From positions 1-64,000 of the forward strand of contig JACOSB010000054.1 of assembly GCA_016179105.1 (NCBI GenBank): 64,000 bases of DNA, written 5' to 3'. The translations under genes and the position numbers were made by a program. A model generated the notes under the pieces. It worked only from the letters and a program-made list of their open reading frames with translations, did no database searches and had not been told where the DNA came from. Source of the DNA: Candidatus Acetothermia bacterium (GTDB lineage: Bacteria; Bipolaricaulota; Bipolaricaulia; RBG-16-55-9; DRXL01). Shown piece by piece: positions 1 to 8,116 of the stretch; position 1 is the first letter of the stretch; each line of letters begins with the position of its first letter.

Positions 1-168
1 AGGAGGTCGTCCACCAGCAGGTAGACCGTTATAATGAATTCATCCAGGTGCATGATTCTCCTCCTCGGTCGATGCGATGCTTGGACCAAGGTAGCGAGAA
101 TCATGCTTTCTGGGCAACTCCAAAACTCGCACATGGGGTTAGTTACTTACAAGGAGGAATTTTTCATT

Positions 169-1392
169 ATGTTAAACGTGAGCAAAAGAGCATTAGCCAC
201 CCAGCCATCGCCCATTCGTAAGTTAAAGCCGCTCGCGGATGCCGCGAAGAAAGCGGGCAAAACCATCTATCACCTGAACATCGGACAGCCGGATATTCCT
301 ACGCCGAAAGAATTTTACGAGGGCGTCAAGCAAGCTCCGGCTGTTCTCGCCTACAGTCCTTCGCAGGGTATGGATGAGACGCTTGACGCCTGGATCGGCT
401 ATTATAAAACGCTCGGTGTCTCGCTCAAGCGCGAGGAAGTCATCACGAGCACGGGCGGCAGCGAAGGCCTCGTCATGACTCTGCTCGCCCTGACCGATCC
501 AGGCGATGCAATTCTCGTGCCCGAGCCGTATTACACCAACTACAACATGTACGCCCGCATGGCCGGGATCGAGATTATTCCCATCGAGACCCGCGCCGAA
601 GAAGGCTTTCGCCTCCCCAACAAGCGCGCGATCGAGTCGAAGATCACACCAAAGACTCGCGCGATCATGTACTGCAACCCCGGCAACCCGACCGGCGTCG
701 TCTACAACGCGCAAGAAATCGAGATGTTAAAACAGATCGCGCTCGAGAAAAATCTTTATTTAATTGCTGACGAAGTGTATCGAGAATTCGCGTATGATGG
801 CCTGAAACCCATCAGCGTCTTGCAGCTTTCGGGACTCGACCAGCACGCGATCTGCGTGGACAGCATCTCGAAGCGCTTTTCAGCTTGCGGTGCGCGCATC
901 GGAGCCGTCATAAGCCACAATCCCGAAGTGATGCAGTCAGTCTTAAAATTTGCGCAGGCGCGGCTCTCACCGCCCACACTGGAGCAATATGGACTCATCA
1001 ACATGCTGCGCTCGCCGAGTTATACGGCTTTTATCAAAGAGATGATCGCTGAGTTCGAGCGACGCCGCAACATTCTCCATGAAGAATTCTCCAAAACTCC
1101 GGGAGTCTTGTGTCACAAGCCGCAAGGGGCATTCTATGTGATCGCCAAGCTGCCGGTCGAGAACGCCGAAGAGTTTGTGAAATGGCTGCTCACTGAATTT
1201 GATGTGCACGGCGAGACGGTAATGCTCGCGCCCGCTGCTGAGTTCTACGGGACTCCGGGCAAGGGCCGAGACGAAGTGCGCATCGCGTATGTGCTCAACA
1301 CGACCGCGCTCAAGAAAGCGATGACAATTTTGCGCGAGGGGCTGGCGGCGTATCAGAAGAGAACAGCGAAAGAGACGGTGCGAGCGCAGTGA
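169..1392 (+). CDS. Class I/II pyridoxal-phosphate aminotransferase (aspartate aminotransferase-like)
   Basis: A 407-residue fold-type I aminotransferase that should move an amino group between an amino acid and a 2-oxo acid in the cytosol. Seen: the motif NPGNPTG near residue 170, the SISKRF segment with the probable PLP-binding lysine at about residue 235, and an Arg at about 371 in VRIAYV matching the substrate carboxylate-binding arginine of the family. Length is normal (about 400). The reading frame stays open upstream to position 34, but the ATG at 169 has a good ribosome site (AAGGAGGAAT at 151-160) and starts just before the first family-like sequence, so I choose it. It stands alone, 60 bases upstream of the restriction-modification genes, which look like a later insertion. 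Substrate is not predictable; aspartate or alanine/aromatic specificities are all possible. Confidence 0.93.
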   Translation: MLNVSKRALATQPSPIRKLKPLADAAKKAGKTIYHLNIGQPDIPTPKEFYEGVKQAPAVLAYSPSQGMDETLDAWIGYYKTLGVSLKREEVITSTGGSEGLVMTLLALTDPGDAILVPEPYYTNYNMYARMAGIEIIPIETRAEEGFRLPNKRAIESKITPKTRAIMYCNPGNPTGVVYNAQEIEMLKQIALEKNLYLIADEVYREFAYDGLKPISVLQLSGLDQHAICVDSISKRFSACGARIGAVISHNPEVMQSVLKFAQARLSPPTLEQYGLINMLRSPSYTAFIKEMIAEFERRRNILHEEFSKTPGVLCHKPQGAFYVIAKLPVENAEEFVKWLLTEFDVHGETVMLAPAAEFYGTPGKGRDEVRIAYVLNTTALKKAMTILREGLAAYQKRTAKETVRAQ

Positions 1393-1455
1393 ACAACTCT
1401 TTATCCTTCATATGTGTCGATTTCGTTGATCAGCCAAGGAGTTAGATAGGATAGT

Positions 1456-3390
1456 TTGCATATGAAAATCGAGCATCAAGCACTCTCTCATCAATCTCAA
1501 TACTCAGACGACCAGCGCAAATTATTAGGGGTACACTACACTCCCGATGCTATTGTTGAGTATATCATTCGTTTTACACTCCGACCTTATCTAGAGAAAA
1601 ACAACCTCGAAGCCATTCGTAATATTACTATTGTAGATCCAGCCTGTGGATCTGGATTGTTTCTTCTAAAGGCGTTTGACACACTTTGTTCTTTTTGGAA
1701 ACAGCATCTCGGTTGTCTTCATGCGAGAGATGCCCAATATATACTTGAAAACAATCTTTATGGTGTCGATATTGATGTATCAGCTGTGAATGCAGCAAAG
1801 ACCCATTTAACTACTAGAGCCAAAGAGTTGGGGGTAAAGACAATCAATGTAGATCATAATATTTGTCAGGGAGATGCTCTGGTGAGACCATTTTCTCAGC
1901 CTAGACTAGCAATGATTTTTAATGCTGAGTCATCTTCAGATGAATTTGACTGGCATCAAAAATTTCCCCAGATATTTGCTCGAGGAGGATTCGATTGCGT
2001 CGTTGGCAATCCCCCCTATATTCGTATCCAGCATGTTCAGCCACCAGAACGACGCGCCAAATATGTTGAGATTTACCAAACAGCTCGTGGACGGTTCGAT
2101 ATCGCAGGACTCTTTATTGAACTAGCGAATAGCCTTGTTAAGCACGGAGGGCGAATCGGATATATCGTTTCTAACAAATTATTGAGTACAAGCGGTGCAA
2201 GCGAATTGAGGAGTTACATCTTGACCCATTACAGGCTCGTAGAGATCGTTAATTTGTCAGATACTAAAATGTTCGCAGCCTCTGTTCTACCTATGATTCT
2301 GGTTATGGAGAAAAGACCCACTCAAGGGAAATTATTCGTGCACGCTTCAATCAAAGAGATCAAAGAGATCAACCAGACTCTTCCTCCTCCCTCCGTGGAA
2401 AGTTTGTTAGAGCCATTAGAGCAGGCTGAATTACCGCCTCTGCGAATAGATGTGGAATGGGAGGGGCGTTACTTCCGCATCGAGAAGTTCGAGTCTCCGC
2501 TGCCTACTCACCATCAACGTGTATGGACATTCCACTATCCATCTGAGCGGAGGATTATCGAAAAACTGAGAGAGAACGCTGTTCGTACGTTGGGATCAAT
2601 CGCCCACAAGATCAGTGTTGGACTAAAGACAACGGCAGACGATGTATTCATTAAACGAATGACATTAGATTTTCTTCAACAGAATAGGCTGGAACAAGAA
2701 ATTGTGTTCCCAATTTTGGAAAGTCATAACATTCAGCGGTGGAAGTGTGATTGGAAACCCGAACGAGATCTTTACGTATTGTATCCACACCGCGAACAAA
2801 ATGGAAAGGTTCTCCCAGTTTGTCTTGACCTTTACCCAAATGTTGAACGCTATTTGCTGTCACATCGAAAACAGTTGGAGGCTCGAACGTACCTAAAAGC
2901 AAGTGGGCGGCAATGGTATGAGATTTGGGTCCACCAATCACCCAGGGATTTCGAGCAGATCAAACTCATTACACCCGACATTGCGCCACACAATTGTTTC
3001 GCGTTGGATGACCAAAAATATTTTGTCAACGGGACGTGCTTCTATATAATTCTTAAAGATCAATCTCTTAACTACAATCTGTTGATACTAGCCCTACTTA
3101 ATTCAAGAGTGCTAGAGTTCTTCCACAAAGCGACTAGCGGTAACGTGTTGTATGCGAAGCGCTTCCGCTATTGGACATCCTATCTAAAGACTTATCCCAT
3201 CTGTGATATTGCCCAACCCAAGCATTCTGCTATAGTGAAACAACTCATCGAGAACACACGCAAGCTTATGGGCATAGTTAATGAACAAAAAAGAATTAGC
3301 TTAGAGAGAGAAAACGATAGATTGGTCTATCAACTCTATGGGCTTACTGATCAAGAAGTCGAAGAGCTTGAGTCCTTTCTCTTGTGCTAA
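1456..3390 (+). CDS. N6-adenine DNA methyltransferase (Eco57I/TaqI-like), type II restriction-modification
   Basis: A 644-residue DNA adenine methyltransferase. Seen: the SAM-binding motif DPACGSGLFLL near residue 61, the catalytic NPPY motif near residue 185 (GNPPYIRIQ), and a long C-terminal half that fits a target-recognition domain such as the TaqI-like C-terminal region. The TTG at 1456 and the ATG at 1462 are both possible starts; AAGGAG at 1436-1441 is a little far from either. Eighteen bases downstream lies a PD-(D/E)XK protein, so the two most likely form a type II system in which this enzyme protects host DNA. I see no PD-(D/E)XK motif inside this protein, which argues against a single-chain type IIG enzyme. 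The gene is clearly richer in A+T than its neighbours, a sign of transfer. Confidence 0.93.
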   Translation: MHMKIEHQALSHQSQYSDDQRKLLGVHYTPDAIVEYIIRFTLRPYLEKNNLEAIRNITIVDPACGSGLFLLKAFDTLCSFWKQHLGCLHARDAQYILENNLYGVDIDVSAVNAAKTHLTTRAKELGVKTINVDHNICQGDALVRPFSQPRLAMIFNAESSSDEFDWHQKFPQIFARGGFDCVVGNPPYIRIQHVQPPERRAKYVEIYQTARGRFDIAGLFIELANSLVKHGGRIGYIVSNKLLSTSGASELRSYILTHYRLVEIVNLSDTKMFAASVLPMILVMEKRPTQGKLFVHASIKEIKEINQTLPPPSVESLLEPLEQAELPPLRIDVEWEGRYFRIEKFESPLPTHHQRVWTFHYPSERRIIEKLRENAVRTLGSIAHKISVGLKTTADDVFIKRMTLDFLQQNRLEQEIVFPILESHNIQRWKCDWKPERDLYVLYPHREQNGKVLPVCLDLYPNVERYLLSHRKQLEARTYLKASGRQWYEIWVHQSPRDFEQIKLITPDIAPHNCFALDDQKYFVNGTCFYIILKDQSLNYNLLILALLNSRVLEFFHKATSGNVLYAKRFRYWTSYLKTYPICDIAQPKHSAIVKQLIENTRKLMGIVNEQKRISLERENDRLVYQLYGLTDQEVEELESFLLC

Positions 3391-3407
3391 GCTAAGCACA
3401 CAGACCT

Positions 3408-4028
3408 ATGCGTAAAGCTACGATTCTAAGCGAAGCGAATCGAAAAAAACAGCTGATCTATCGAAAGGATTTGGAAGATGCGAATGTTTTAGCTAACCAA
3501 CGGCCGGAAGCATCGATGCTTTACAGATTGGAAGAAATTGCAGTCTTAGTAGAAGACCTTATGGGGATTGACGCACCCCGCGATGAAGACGGAAGAATTT
3601 TGGAAGTTCGACCCAAGGGTCACTGGTTTGAATTTGAAGTTGCGAAGCGCCTGGGATACAACTATCCTCCAGTAGCAGGGCTATTCCCTGATATTCGGCA
3701 TCAAGTTTTAGAAATCAAACATCATACAGGTAAGAGTGTAACTGTTGATTTTGGTCGTTATCATCCAGGTTCAGACGAAATTATCAATGAAGTTTGGAAT
3801 CAAGAACTACAGCTACACGTGAACGAAATTCGTTATTTGATAGCATTAGCTCCGCCGCCAGAACATAAGATCACTACGCTTATTCTCTTGACTGGAGCTC
3901 AAATTATGGATGTTTTTGGTGTTTCTCCTAAAGCAACTATCAAATATCAGATGGGGATCTCGAACCAATGGCGTGAAGAACACCGAGGTAAAATGCTTGT
4001 TGGAGAATCGGTTTGGCATTCATTATAA
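3408..4028 (+). CDS. Putative type II restriction endonuclease, PD-(D/E)XK fold
   Basis: A 206-residue protein immediately downstream of the adenine methyltransferase. Seen: the sequence FPDIRHQVLEIK, giving Asp at about 95 and Glu-X-Lys at about 102-104, the spacing of a PD-(D/E)XK nuclease core, with a preceding acidic helix (FEFEVAKRL, about 73-81) that may supply a further metal ligand. Known: many type II endonucleases have just this core and sit beside their methyltransferase. Inferred: it cuts the sequence that the upstream enzyme methylates; the recognition site cannot be read from sequence. Composition is A+T-rich like its partner, so both probably arrived together. I cannot name a restriction family. 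Confidence 0.75.
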   Translation: MRKATILSEANRKKQLIYRKDLEDANVLANQRPEASMLYRLEEIAVLVEDLMGIDAPRDEDGRILEVRPKGHWFEFEVAKRLGYNYPPVAGLFPDIRHQVLEIKHHTGKSVTVDFGRYHPGSDEIINEVWNQELQLHVNEIRYLIALAPPPEHKITTLILLTGAQIMDVFGVSPKATIKYQMGISNQWREEHRGKMLVGESVWHSL

Positions 4029-4071
4029 GCCATTAATATGAAGAGAGACATCAGTGTTCTAATTCATTCTC

Positions 4072-4160
4072 ATGTTCTTGTATGACCACATCGGCCAAAG
4101 CTACGACTCCACCCGCCGTGCTGACTCGTACATCCTCAGCCGCTAATCCACCACCTCAAC
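4072..4160 (+). pseudogene. Broken duplicate of the 5' end of the methyltransferase gene at 4663
   Basis: From an ATG at 4072 the frame reads YDHIGQSYDSTRRAD and then stops at TAA 4144-4146. The DNA from 4081 to about 4160 closely matches 4672-4752, the start of the intact SAM methyltransferase gene, with scattered substitutions. It is therefore either the stump of an older tandem copy or a duplication made when the DUF4258/DUF2283 genes between the two copies arrived. No product is expected. Confidence 0.8.
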
Positions 4161-4213
4161 GTTACATTTGCTGAACCTAGCAATAGGCTCGCATTTTTTG
4201 GTAAGGTTGCTAC

Positions 4214-4456
4214 GTGATTGAGTACGAGTTTTCTGAACACGCTTTTGATATGCTAAAGGAGAGAGATATCTCAGAGAACTGAGTGAAGTCAACTATTGAA
4301 GCACCCGATATAAAAGAATCCAAAGATGATGGCACTGTTCATTACATCAAATCGATCCAAGAACACGGTGGAAGATATCTACGTGTTGTTGTAAATCCTG
4401 ATGCAAAGCCTCAAAGGGTAGTGACGCTCTTCTTTGATCGTAGATTGAGGAGGTGA
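4214..4456 (+). pseudogene. DUF4258-type toxin gene with an in-frame stop
   Basis: Starting at GTG 4214 the frame gives IEYEFSEHAFDMLKERDIS, then TGA at 4280-4282, then continues in the same frame with RYLRVVVNPD and RVVTLFFDRRLRR to a TGA at 4454-4456. This is the layout of an 80-residue DUF4258 protein, a family of small RelE/BrnT-like proteins often paired with DUF2283. The TGA most likely replaced a TGG (Trp) codon. If UGA is not read through, the toxin is dead while the partner at 4459 remains intact. The AGGAGG at 4448-4453 at its 3' end serves as ribosome site for the next gene, so the two were co-translated. Confidence 0.8.
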
Positions 4457-4458
4457 AG

Positions 4459-4659
4459 ATGAAACTAAAAGTTGACCACAAGAACGATGCTTTGTACTTT
4501 CGACTTGACGAATCAGCGATTGTCGACTCTGAAGAGATAAAGCCAGGTGTGATTCTCGATTACGATGCCAATGACAATGTTGTCGGCATCGAAATCCTCA
4601 ACTTGAGCAAGCGTGTCTCTGCGGAGACGCTTAAAAGCTTACAGTTCGAAACAGCATAA
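4459..4659 (+). CDS. DUF2283 family protein, probable antitoxin of a DUF4258/DUF2283 module
   Basis: A 66-residue protein with the DUF2283 pattern: DALYFRLDE near residue 10, SEEIKPGVILDYDAND in the middle, and VVGIEILNLSKR near the end. The ATG at 4459 is preceded at five bases by AGGAGG. It follows the interrupted DUF4258 gene with a two-base gap, the usual order of this putative toxin-antitoxin pair. Since the toxin frame carries a stop, this antitoxin may be an orphan. The assignment to the family is firm; the antitoxin role is by association. Confidence 0.85.
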   Translation: MKLKVDHKNDALYFRLDESAIVDSEEIKPGVILDYDANDNVVGIEILNLSKRVSAETLKSLQFETA

Positions 4660-4662
4660 TAG

Positions 4663-5442
4663 ATGGCCACATATGACCACATCGGACAAAGCTACGACTC
4701 CACCCGCCGCGCAGACCCATATCTGCCCAGTCGTCTGATCCATCATCTCAATGCCAAGCCCGGCGATAAAATTCTCGATGTCGCCTGCGGCGCCGGCAAC
4801 TACACGATCGCTCTTGCACAAGCTGGACTCCAGATGCACGGGATCGATCAGTCCAGCGTCATGCTGGAATACGCCCGCAAGAAGAGCAACAGTCATTTGG
4901 TCCAGTGGCACCTCGGCGATGCTGAGCACATGCCCTTTGCCGATAAAACTTTCGTAGGCGCGCTCTGCACGCTCGCGATCCATCACTTCAACGACACGCG
5001 ACCGATCTTCGCCGAAGTCTACCGCGTGCTCGCGCGCGGGCGCTTCGTCATCTTCACCGCCGACCCAGAGCAAATGAAAAAGTATTGGCTCAATGTGTAC
5101 TTCCCCCAGATGATGTCTAAGTCAATCGCGCGAATGTCCATGCTAGCCGCAGTCGAACAGAATCTACGAAATGCAGGCTTTAAGGCCATCCACAAAGAAT
5201 CATTCAATGTGACCAACGAACTGCAAGATTTATTCCTCTTCAGCGGCAAGCATCGCCCCCAGATTTATCTAGACCCACGCGTGCGCGCGGGTATCTCTTC
5301 ATTCGCGGACCTTGCGGATGCAGATGAAGTTGAATTAGGATTGCAGCAGCTCGCAGCAGATATTGACTCCGGAAAAATTTCTGAAGTGATCGCAACGCAC
5401 CCCAACGAGAGCGATTATCTCTTCGTCATCGCTGAGAAGTGA
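4663..5442 (+). CDS. Class I SAM-dependent methyltransferase (UbiE/type 11-like)
   Basis: A 259-residue methyltransferase. Seen: the SAM-binding loop ILDVACGAGNYT near residue 38, an acidic residue at the end of strand 2 (GIDQS), and GDAEHMPFADKTF plus ALCTLAIHHF further on, the methyltransferase type 11 signature. The substrate is unknown. It begins three bases after the DUF2283 gene and is followed 14 bases later by a GNAT gene, so it may be co-transcribed with both. A partial copy of its first 90 or so bases lies at 4072-4160. G+C content is higher than in the restriction genes, suggesting it belongs to the original chromosome and the upstream block was inserted next to it. Confidence 0.88.
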   Translation: MATYDHIGQSYDSTRRADPYLPSRLIHHLNAKPGDKILDVACGAGNYTIALAQAGLQMHGIDQSSVMLEYARKKSNSHLVQWHLGDAEHMPFADKTFVGALCTLAIHHFNDTRPIFAEVYRVLARGRFVIFTADPEQMKKYWLNVYFPQMMSKSIARMSMLAAVEQNLRNAGFKAIHKESFNVTNELQDLFLFSGKHRPQIYLDPRVRAGISSFADLADADEVELGLQQLAADIDSGKISEVIATHPNESDYLFVIAEK

Positions 5443-5456
5443 TCTGAGGAGGTCTT

Positions 5457-5894
5457 ATGAAAACGCCATTTCGCATCCAGCGCTTGGGTCCGGGAGACAA
5501 AGAGAAGGCGTGTATGGTCGCTGAGATTCATAAATCGTTGCGCCCGAGCCGCGAGTACATGGCCGAGTTTCTCGCCAATCCCAGAAATTATCTGATCGTC
5601 GCTTATGTTGGTGAAGAGCCTACGGGATTTATCTTGGGATATGAGCTGCAGCGTGTCGACCGCCGGAACCCAATGATGTTTCTTTACGAAATCGGCACTT
5701 CTGAGAACCATCGCAGGAAGGGGATCGGACGCGCGTTAGTGAGTGAGCTCGATCGCATCTGTCGCGAGCGAAAATTTATGAAAATGTACGTCTTCACTGA
5801 CGAAGCCAATGTTGCTGCAATGGGTCTCTATCAAGCAACGGGAGGCAAGAGATCGCTTCCCGACAATGTCTTGTTTGGATGGCGTTACGACTAA
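5457..5894 (+). CDS. GNAT-family N-acetyltransferase, AAC(3)-I-like
   Basis: A 145-residue acetyltransferase. Seen: the acetyl-CoA binding motif HRRKGIGRALV near residue 85-95 (Q/R-x-x-G-x-G), preceded by the strand LYEIGTSEN and followed by a C-terminal TDEANVAAMGLYQATGG stretch. The closest resemblance I recognise is to aminoglycoside 3-N-acetyltransferase I-type proteins, which share the layout of strand, pyrophosphate loop and the AxxLY element. Many such chromosomal genes have no proven role in drug resistance, so the substrate is open. GAGGAGG lies just upstream of the ATG. It sits between the methyltransferase and the phosphoesterase with short gaps. Confidence 0.85.
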   Translation: MKTPFRIQRLGPGDKEKACMVAEIHKSLRPSREYMAEFLANPRNYLIVAYVGEEPTGFILGYELQRVDRRNPMMFLYEIGTSENHRRKGIGRALVSELDRICRERKFMKMYVFTDEANVAAMGLYQATGGKRSLPDNVLFGWRYD

Positions 5895-5929
5895 AATTCT
5901 AGATCTGTAGCAAATAGAAAGGAGAGCAC

Positions 5930-6664
5930 ATGCGCATCGCAATCATCTCAGACATCCACGGGAATTTAGTTTCGTTTGAAACTGTTCTCAAAGAGATTAA
6001 CCGTGAGAAGCTAGATCAGATTGTCTGCTTGGGCGATGTGGCTGCATTCGGCCCTCAGCCTCGTGAAGCTATCGCTCGGCTCAAATCCCTGAACTGTCCC
6101 GTGGTCATGGGCAACGCAGATGTAGAATTATTAAGCTCTCCATCCGTAGAGATAACTGATGAGCATGCTCGCCGCATAGCAAAGATGGCGACCTGGGGAG
6201 CAACGCAACTTTCTCAATCGGATTTAGATTTCATCCGCACTTTTCAACCGACGGTTGAGGTGCCTTTGGATGGGGAAAAGAATCTACTCTGTTTTCATGG
6301 TTCCCCTCGATCGAATACCGAGATCATTCGAGCCACGACGCCCGACGAGGAGTTGGGAAGTATACTGTCTGGCTTCTATGCCAGCATAATGGTAGGCGGG
6401 CATACGCATACCCAGATGATCCGACGCTTTGGAGAGACAATCGTTATGAACCCCGGCAGCATAGGATTGCCCTATGAATTCTCCTGGGCAAAAAAAGAGG
6501 AGGTTCGGAATCCTCCGTGGGCCGAGTATGCGCTCATCAGTTATGAGAAAGAAAAACTGGGCATTGAACTGCGACGTGTACCCGTCGACATCCAAGCTAT
6601 AAGACAAGCGGCGCTCCAGAGCACGATGCCTGATGCAGCAGAGTGGGCAGCGGGGTGGAGATAA
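5930..6664 (+). CDS. Calcineurin-like metallophosphoesterase (YfcE-type)
   Basis: A 244-residue cytosolic phosphoesterase with all five metal-site motifs of the family: SDIHGN at the N-terminus, GDVAAFGP near 39, GNADVE near 62, FHGSPRS near 122, and GGHTHTQM near 155. It probably hydrolyses phosphodiesters or phosphomonoesters with two metal ions; the small YfcE/YmdB-like size does not allow a substrate call. AAAGGAGAG lies eight bases before the ATG. The following small gene begins 67 bases after its stop. Confidence 0.92.
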   Translation: MRIAIISDIHGNLVSFETVLKEINREKLDQIVCLGDVAAFGPQPREAIARLKSLNCPVVMGNADVELLSSPSVEITDEHARRIAKMATWGATQLSQSDLDFIRTFQPTVEVPLDGEKNLLCFHGSPRSNTEIIRATTPDEELGSILSGFYASIMVGGHTHTQMIRRFGETIVMNPGSIGLPYEFSWAKKEEVRNPPWAEYALISYEKEKLGIELRRVPVDIQAIRQAALQSTMPDAAEWAAGWR

Positions 6665-6731
6665 AATAAGCTGGACACAGTTAGTCAAACCATGTACGCT
6701 GGAATGTGATGATCTAGAAAGGAGAGGTGCT

Positions 6732-6983
6732 GTGGCAGTAAGACAAAGTCAAGTCCTGAGCCCTTCGAATGAGACAGTCGATTTTCTTCTCGAAGAGTTC
6801 GAAGAAGCCTGCGAACAAACCTTGTATATTCTCCAAAAGCTTAAGAAGACGAGCTACCAAGACTCAATTCATGAGGATCTCGAAGGCGCGTTTTACGCGG
6901 CTCTCCTCGACCTTCGAGACCACACACGCGACTTGGTAAAAGCTTGGGATAAGTTAACTGACTCTCTTCCTGATGAGGAGTGA
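6732..6983 (+). CDS. Small acidic helical protein of unknown function
   Basis: The frame opens at 6633, inside the phosphoesterase gene, but the GTG at 6732 has AAAGGAGAGG just upstream (6718-6727), giving an 83-residue protein. It is acidic and predicted largely helical (for example FLLEEFEEACEQTLYILQKLKK and a second helix around LLDLRDHTRDLVKAWDKL). I recognise no family. Its TGA overlaps the GTG start of the next small gene (GTGA), which points to translational coupling and a joint role of the two products. Confidence 0.55.
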   Translation: MAVRQSQVLSPSNETVDFLLEEFEEACEQTLYILQKLKKTSYQDSIHEDLEGAFYAALLDLRDHTRDLVKAWDKLTDSLPDEE

Positions 6984-7180
6984 GCTCTTCTTTGGGCCAA
7001 AGGAAAAAGATTCGAAAAAAGATAAAAAGCCTTCAAGAAGTGATTAGATACCACCAAGAGAAAATCGCTCACGAGAAGAGCAAAAGCTCATCCGATAAAC
7101 AGAACATTGTTTACTGGGAAAAAGAAATCCAAAGCCGACAGCGAGACATTGATCGACTGCGCAAGAGACTCAATCGTTAA
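6980..7180 (+). CDS. Small basic coiled-coil protein of unknown function
   Basis: A 66-residue, lysine/arginine-rich protein beginning at GTG 6980, which overlaps the previous stop codon by four bases. Heptad-like runs (IRKKIKSLQEVIRYHQEKI, then IQSRQRDIDRLRKRL) suggest one long coiled coil. The preceding protein is acidic and helical, so an acidic-basic pair that binds each other is possible, but that is inference. Nine bases separate it from the ABC transporter ATPase gene. No family recognised. Confidence 0.5.
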   Translation: MSSSLGQRKKIRKKIKSLQEVIRYHQEKIAHEKSKSSSDKQNIVYWEKEIQSRQRDIDRLRKRLNR

Positions 7181-7189
7181 CCTCCTATT

Positions 7190-8116
7190 ATGCAAACTCA
7201 AATTGAAACCATTCTCTCCGTCCAGCAAGTACACAAACACTACGAAGGCACGAAAGCCGTCGATGGTGTAAGCTTTGAGATTCACTCCGGAGAAATTTTC
7301 GGATTGCTGGGTCCCAACGGCGCGGGCAAGACCACGCTCATCCGCATGATCTTGGGAATCATGCAGCCTGACTCTGGAGAAATTAATTTCTCTTTCTCGC
7401 CCGATGGTCGCTTTCAGCCTGAAAGAGTTGGTTACTTGCCCGAAGAGCGCGGGCTCTACGACGATCGCAAAGTTTCTGATACACTCGTTTTTCTGGCGAG
7501 ACTCAAGGGAATATCGCCAACCCAGGCCCGTGAGCGAGGTTTGCTCTGGCTCACCCGCCTCCAGCTCGAAAAATATTTCGATCGCAGAGTCCGTGAACTC
7601 TCCAAGGGCATGCAGCAGAAAGTCCAGTTCGTGGCTGCGATTTTGCATCAGCCCGCGCTCGTCGTGCTCGATGAGCCCTTTGCGGGACTCGATCCAGTCA
7701 ACCAAGAACTTTTCAGCGAACTGATTCTCGAACTCAAATCGAAAGGCATGACTGTGCTGCTCTCGGCCCATCAGATGCACTTAGTCGAAGACCTCTGTGA
7801 CAGAATCTTTCTCATCGACAAAGGTCAACAAGTACTCTATGGAAATTTGCGTGAGATCAAACGTAGCTGGGGCGAAGACTGGGTCAAGCTCGACTTTCAC
7901 GGGAATGCCGAGTTTCTGCAGCAAAGTTCACTCGTAAAGAGCGCCACCATCAAAGACTCGCGCGCGGAGTTAGTTTTGAAGAAGGGCACCCGTCCAGAAG
8001 AGTTTCTGAACTCGATTTCTGGGAAGCTGGAGATCGAGCAAATTTCGATCCAAAAGCCGCCGCTGCACCACATCTTCGTCGAGCTGGTGACTCAAACGCC
8101 GGGTGAGAGCAAATGA
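7190..8116 (+). CDS. ABC-2 type transporter, ATP-binding protein (NatA-like)
   Basis: A 308-residue ATPase subunit of an ABC exporter. Seen: Walker A GPNGAGKTT with Lys at about 47, signature ELSKGMQQKVQ, Walker B VVLDEPFAGLDP with Asp/Glu at about 161-162, and the switch histidine in LSAHQMHLVEDL. The C-terminal 80 residues after the nucleotide domain match the extension common in NatA/CcmA-like subunits. The stop overlaps the start of the permease gene by four bases (ATGA), so the two form one transporter. Substrate unknown; sodium or drug export is typical of the family. Confidence 0.93.
   Translation: MQTQIETILSVQQVHKHYEGTKAVDGVSFEIHSGEIFGLLGPNGAGKTTLIRMILGIMQPDSGEINFSFSPDGRFQPERVGYLPEERGLYDDRKVSDTLVFLARLKGISPTQARERGLLWLTRLQLEKYFDRRVRELSKGMQQKVQFVAAILHQPALVVLDEPFAGLDPVNQELFSELILELKSKGMTVLLSAHQMHLVEDLCDRIFLIDKGQQVLYGNLREIKRSWGEDWVKLDFHGNAEFLQQSSLVKSATIKDSRAELVLKKGTRPEEFLNSISGKLEIEQISIQKPPLHHIFVELVTQTPGESK

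Noticed and set aside
2-34. Frame ending GGRPPAGRPL then TAA at the left edge, possibly the tail of an upstream gene.
   Set aside because: Only ten codons are visible and nothing supports them beyond the stop codon and a proline/glycine-rich look.
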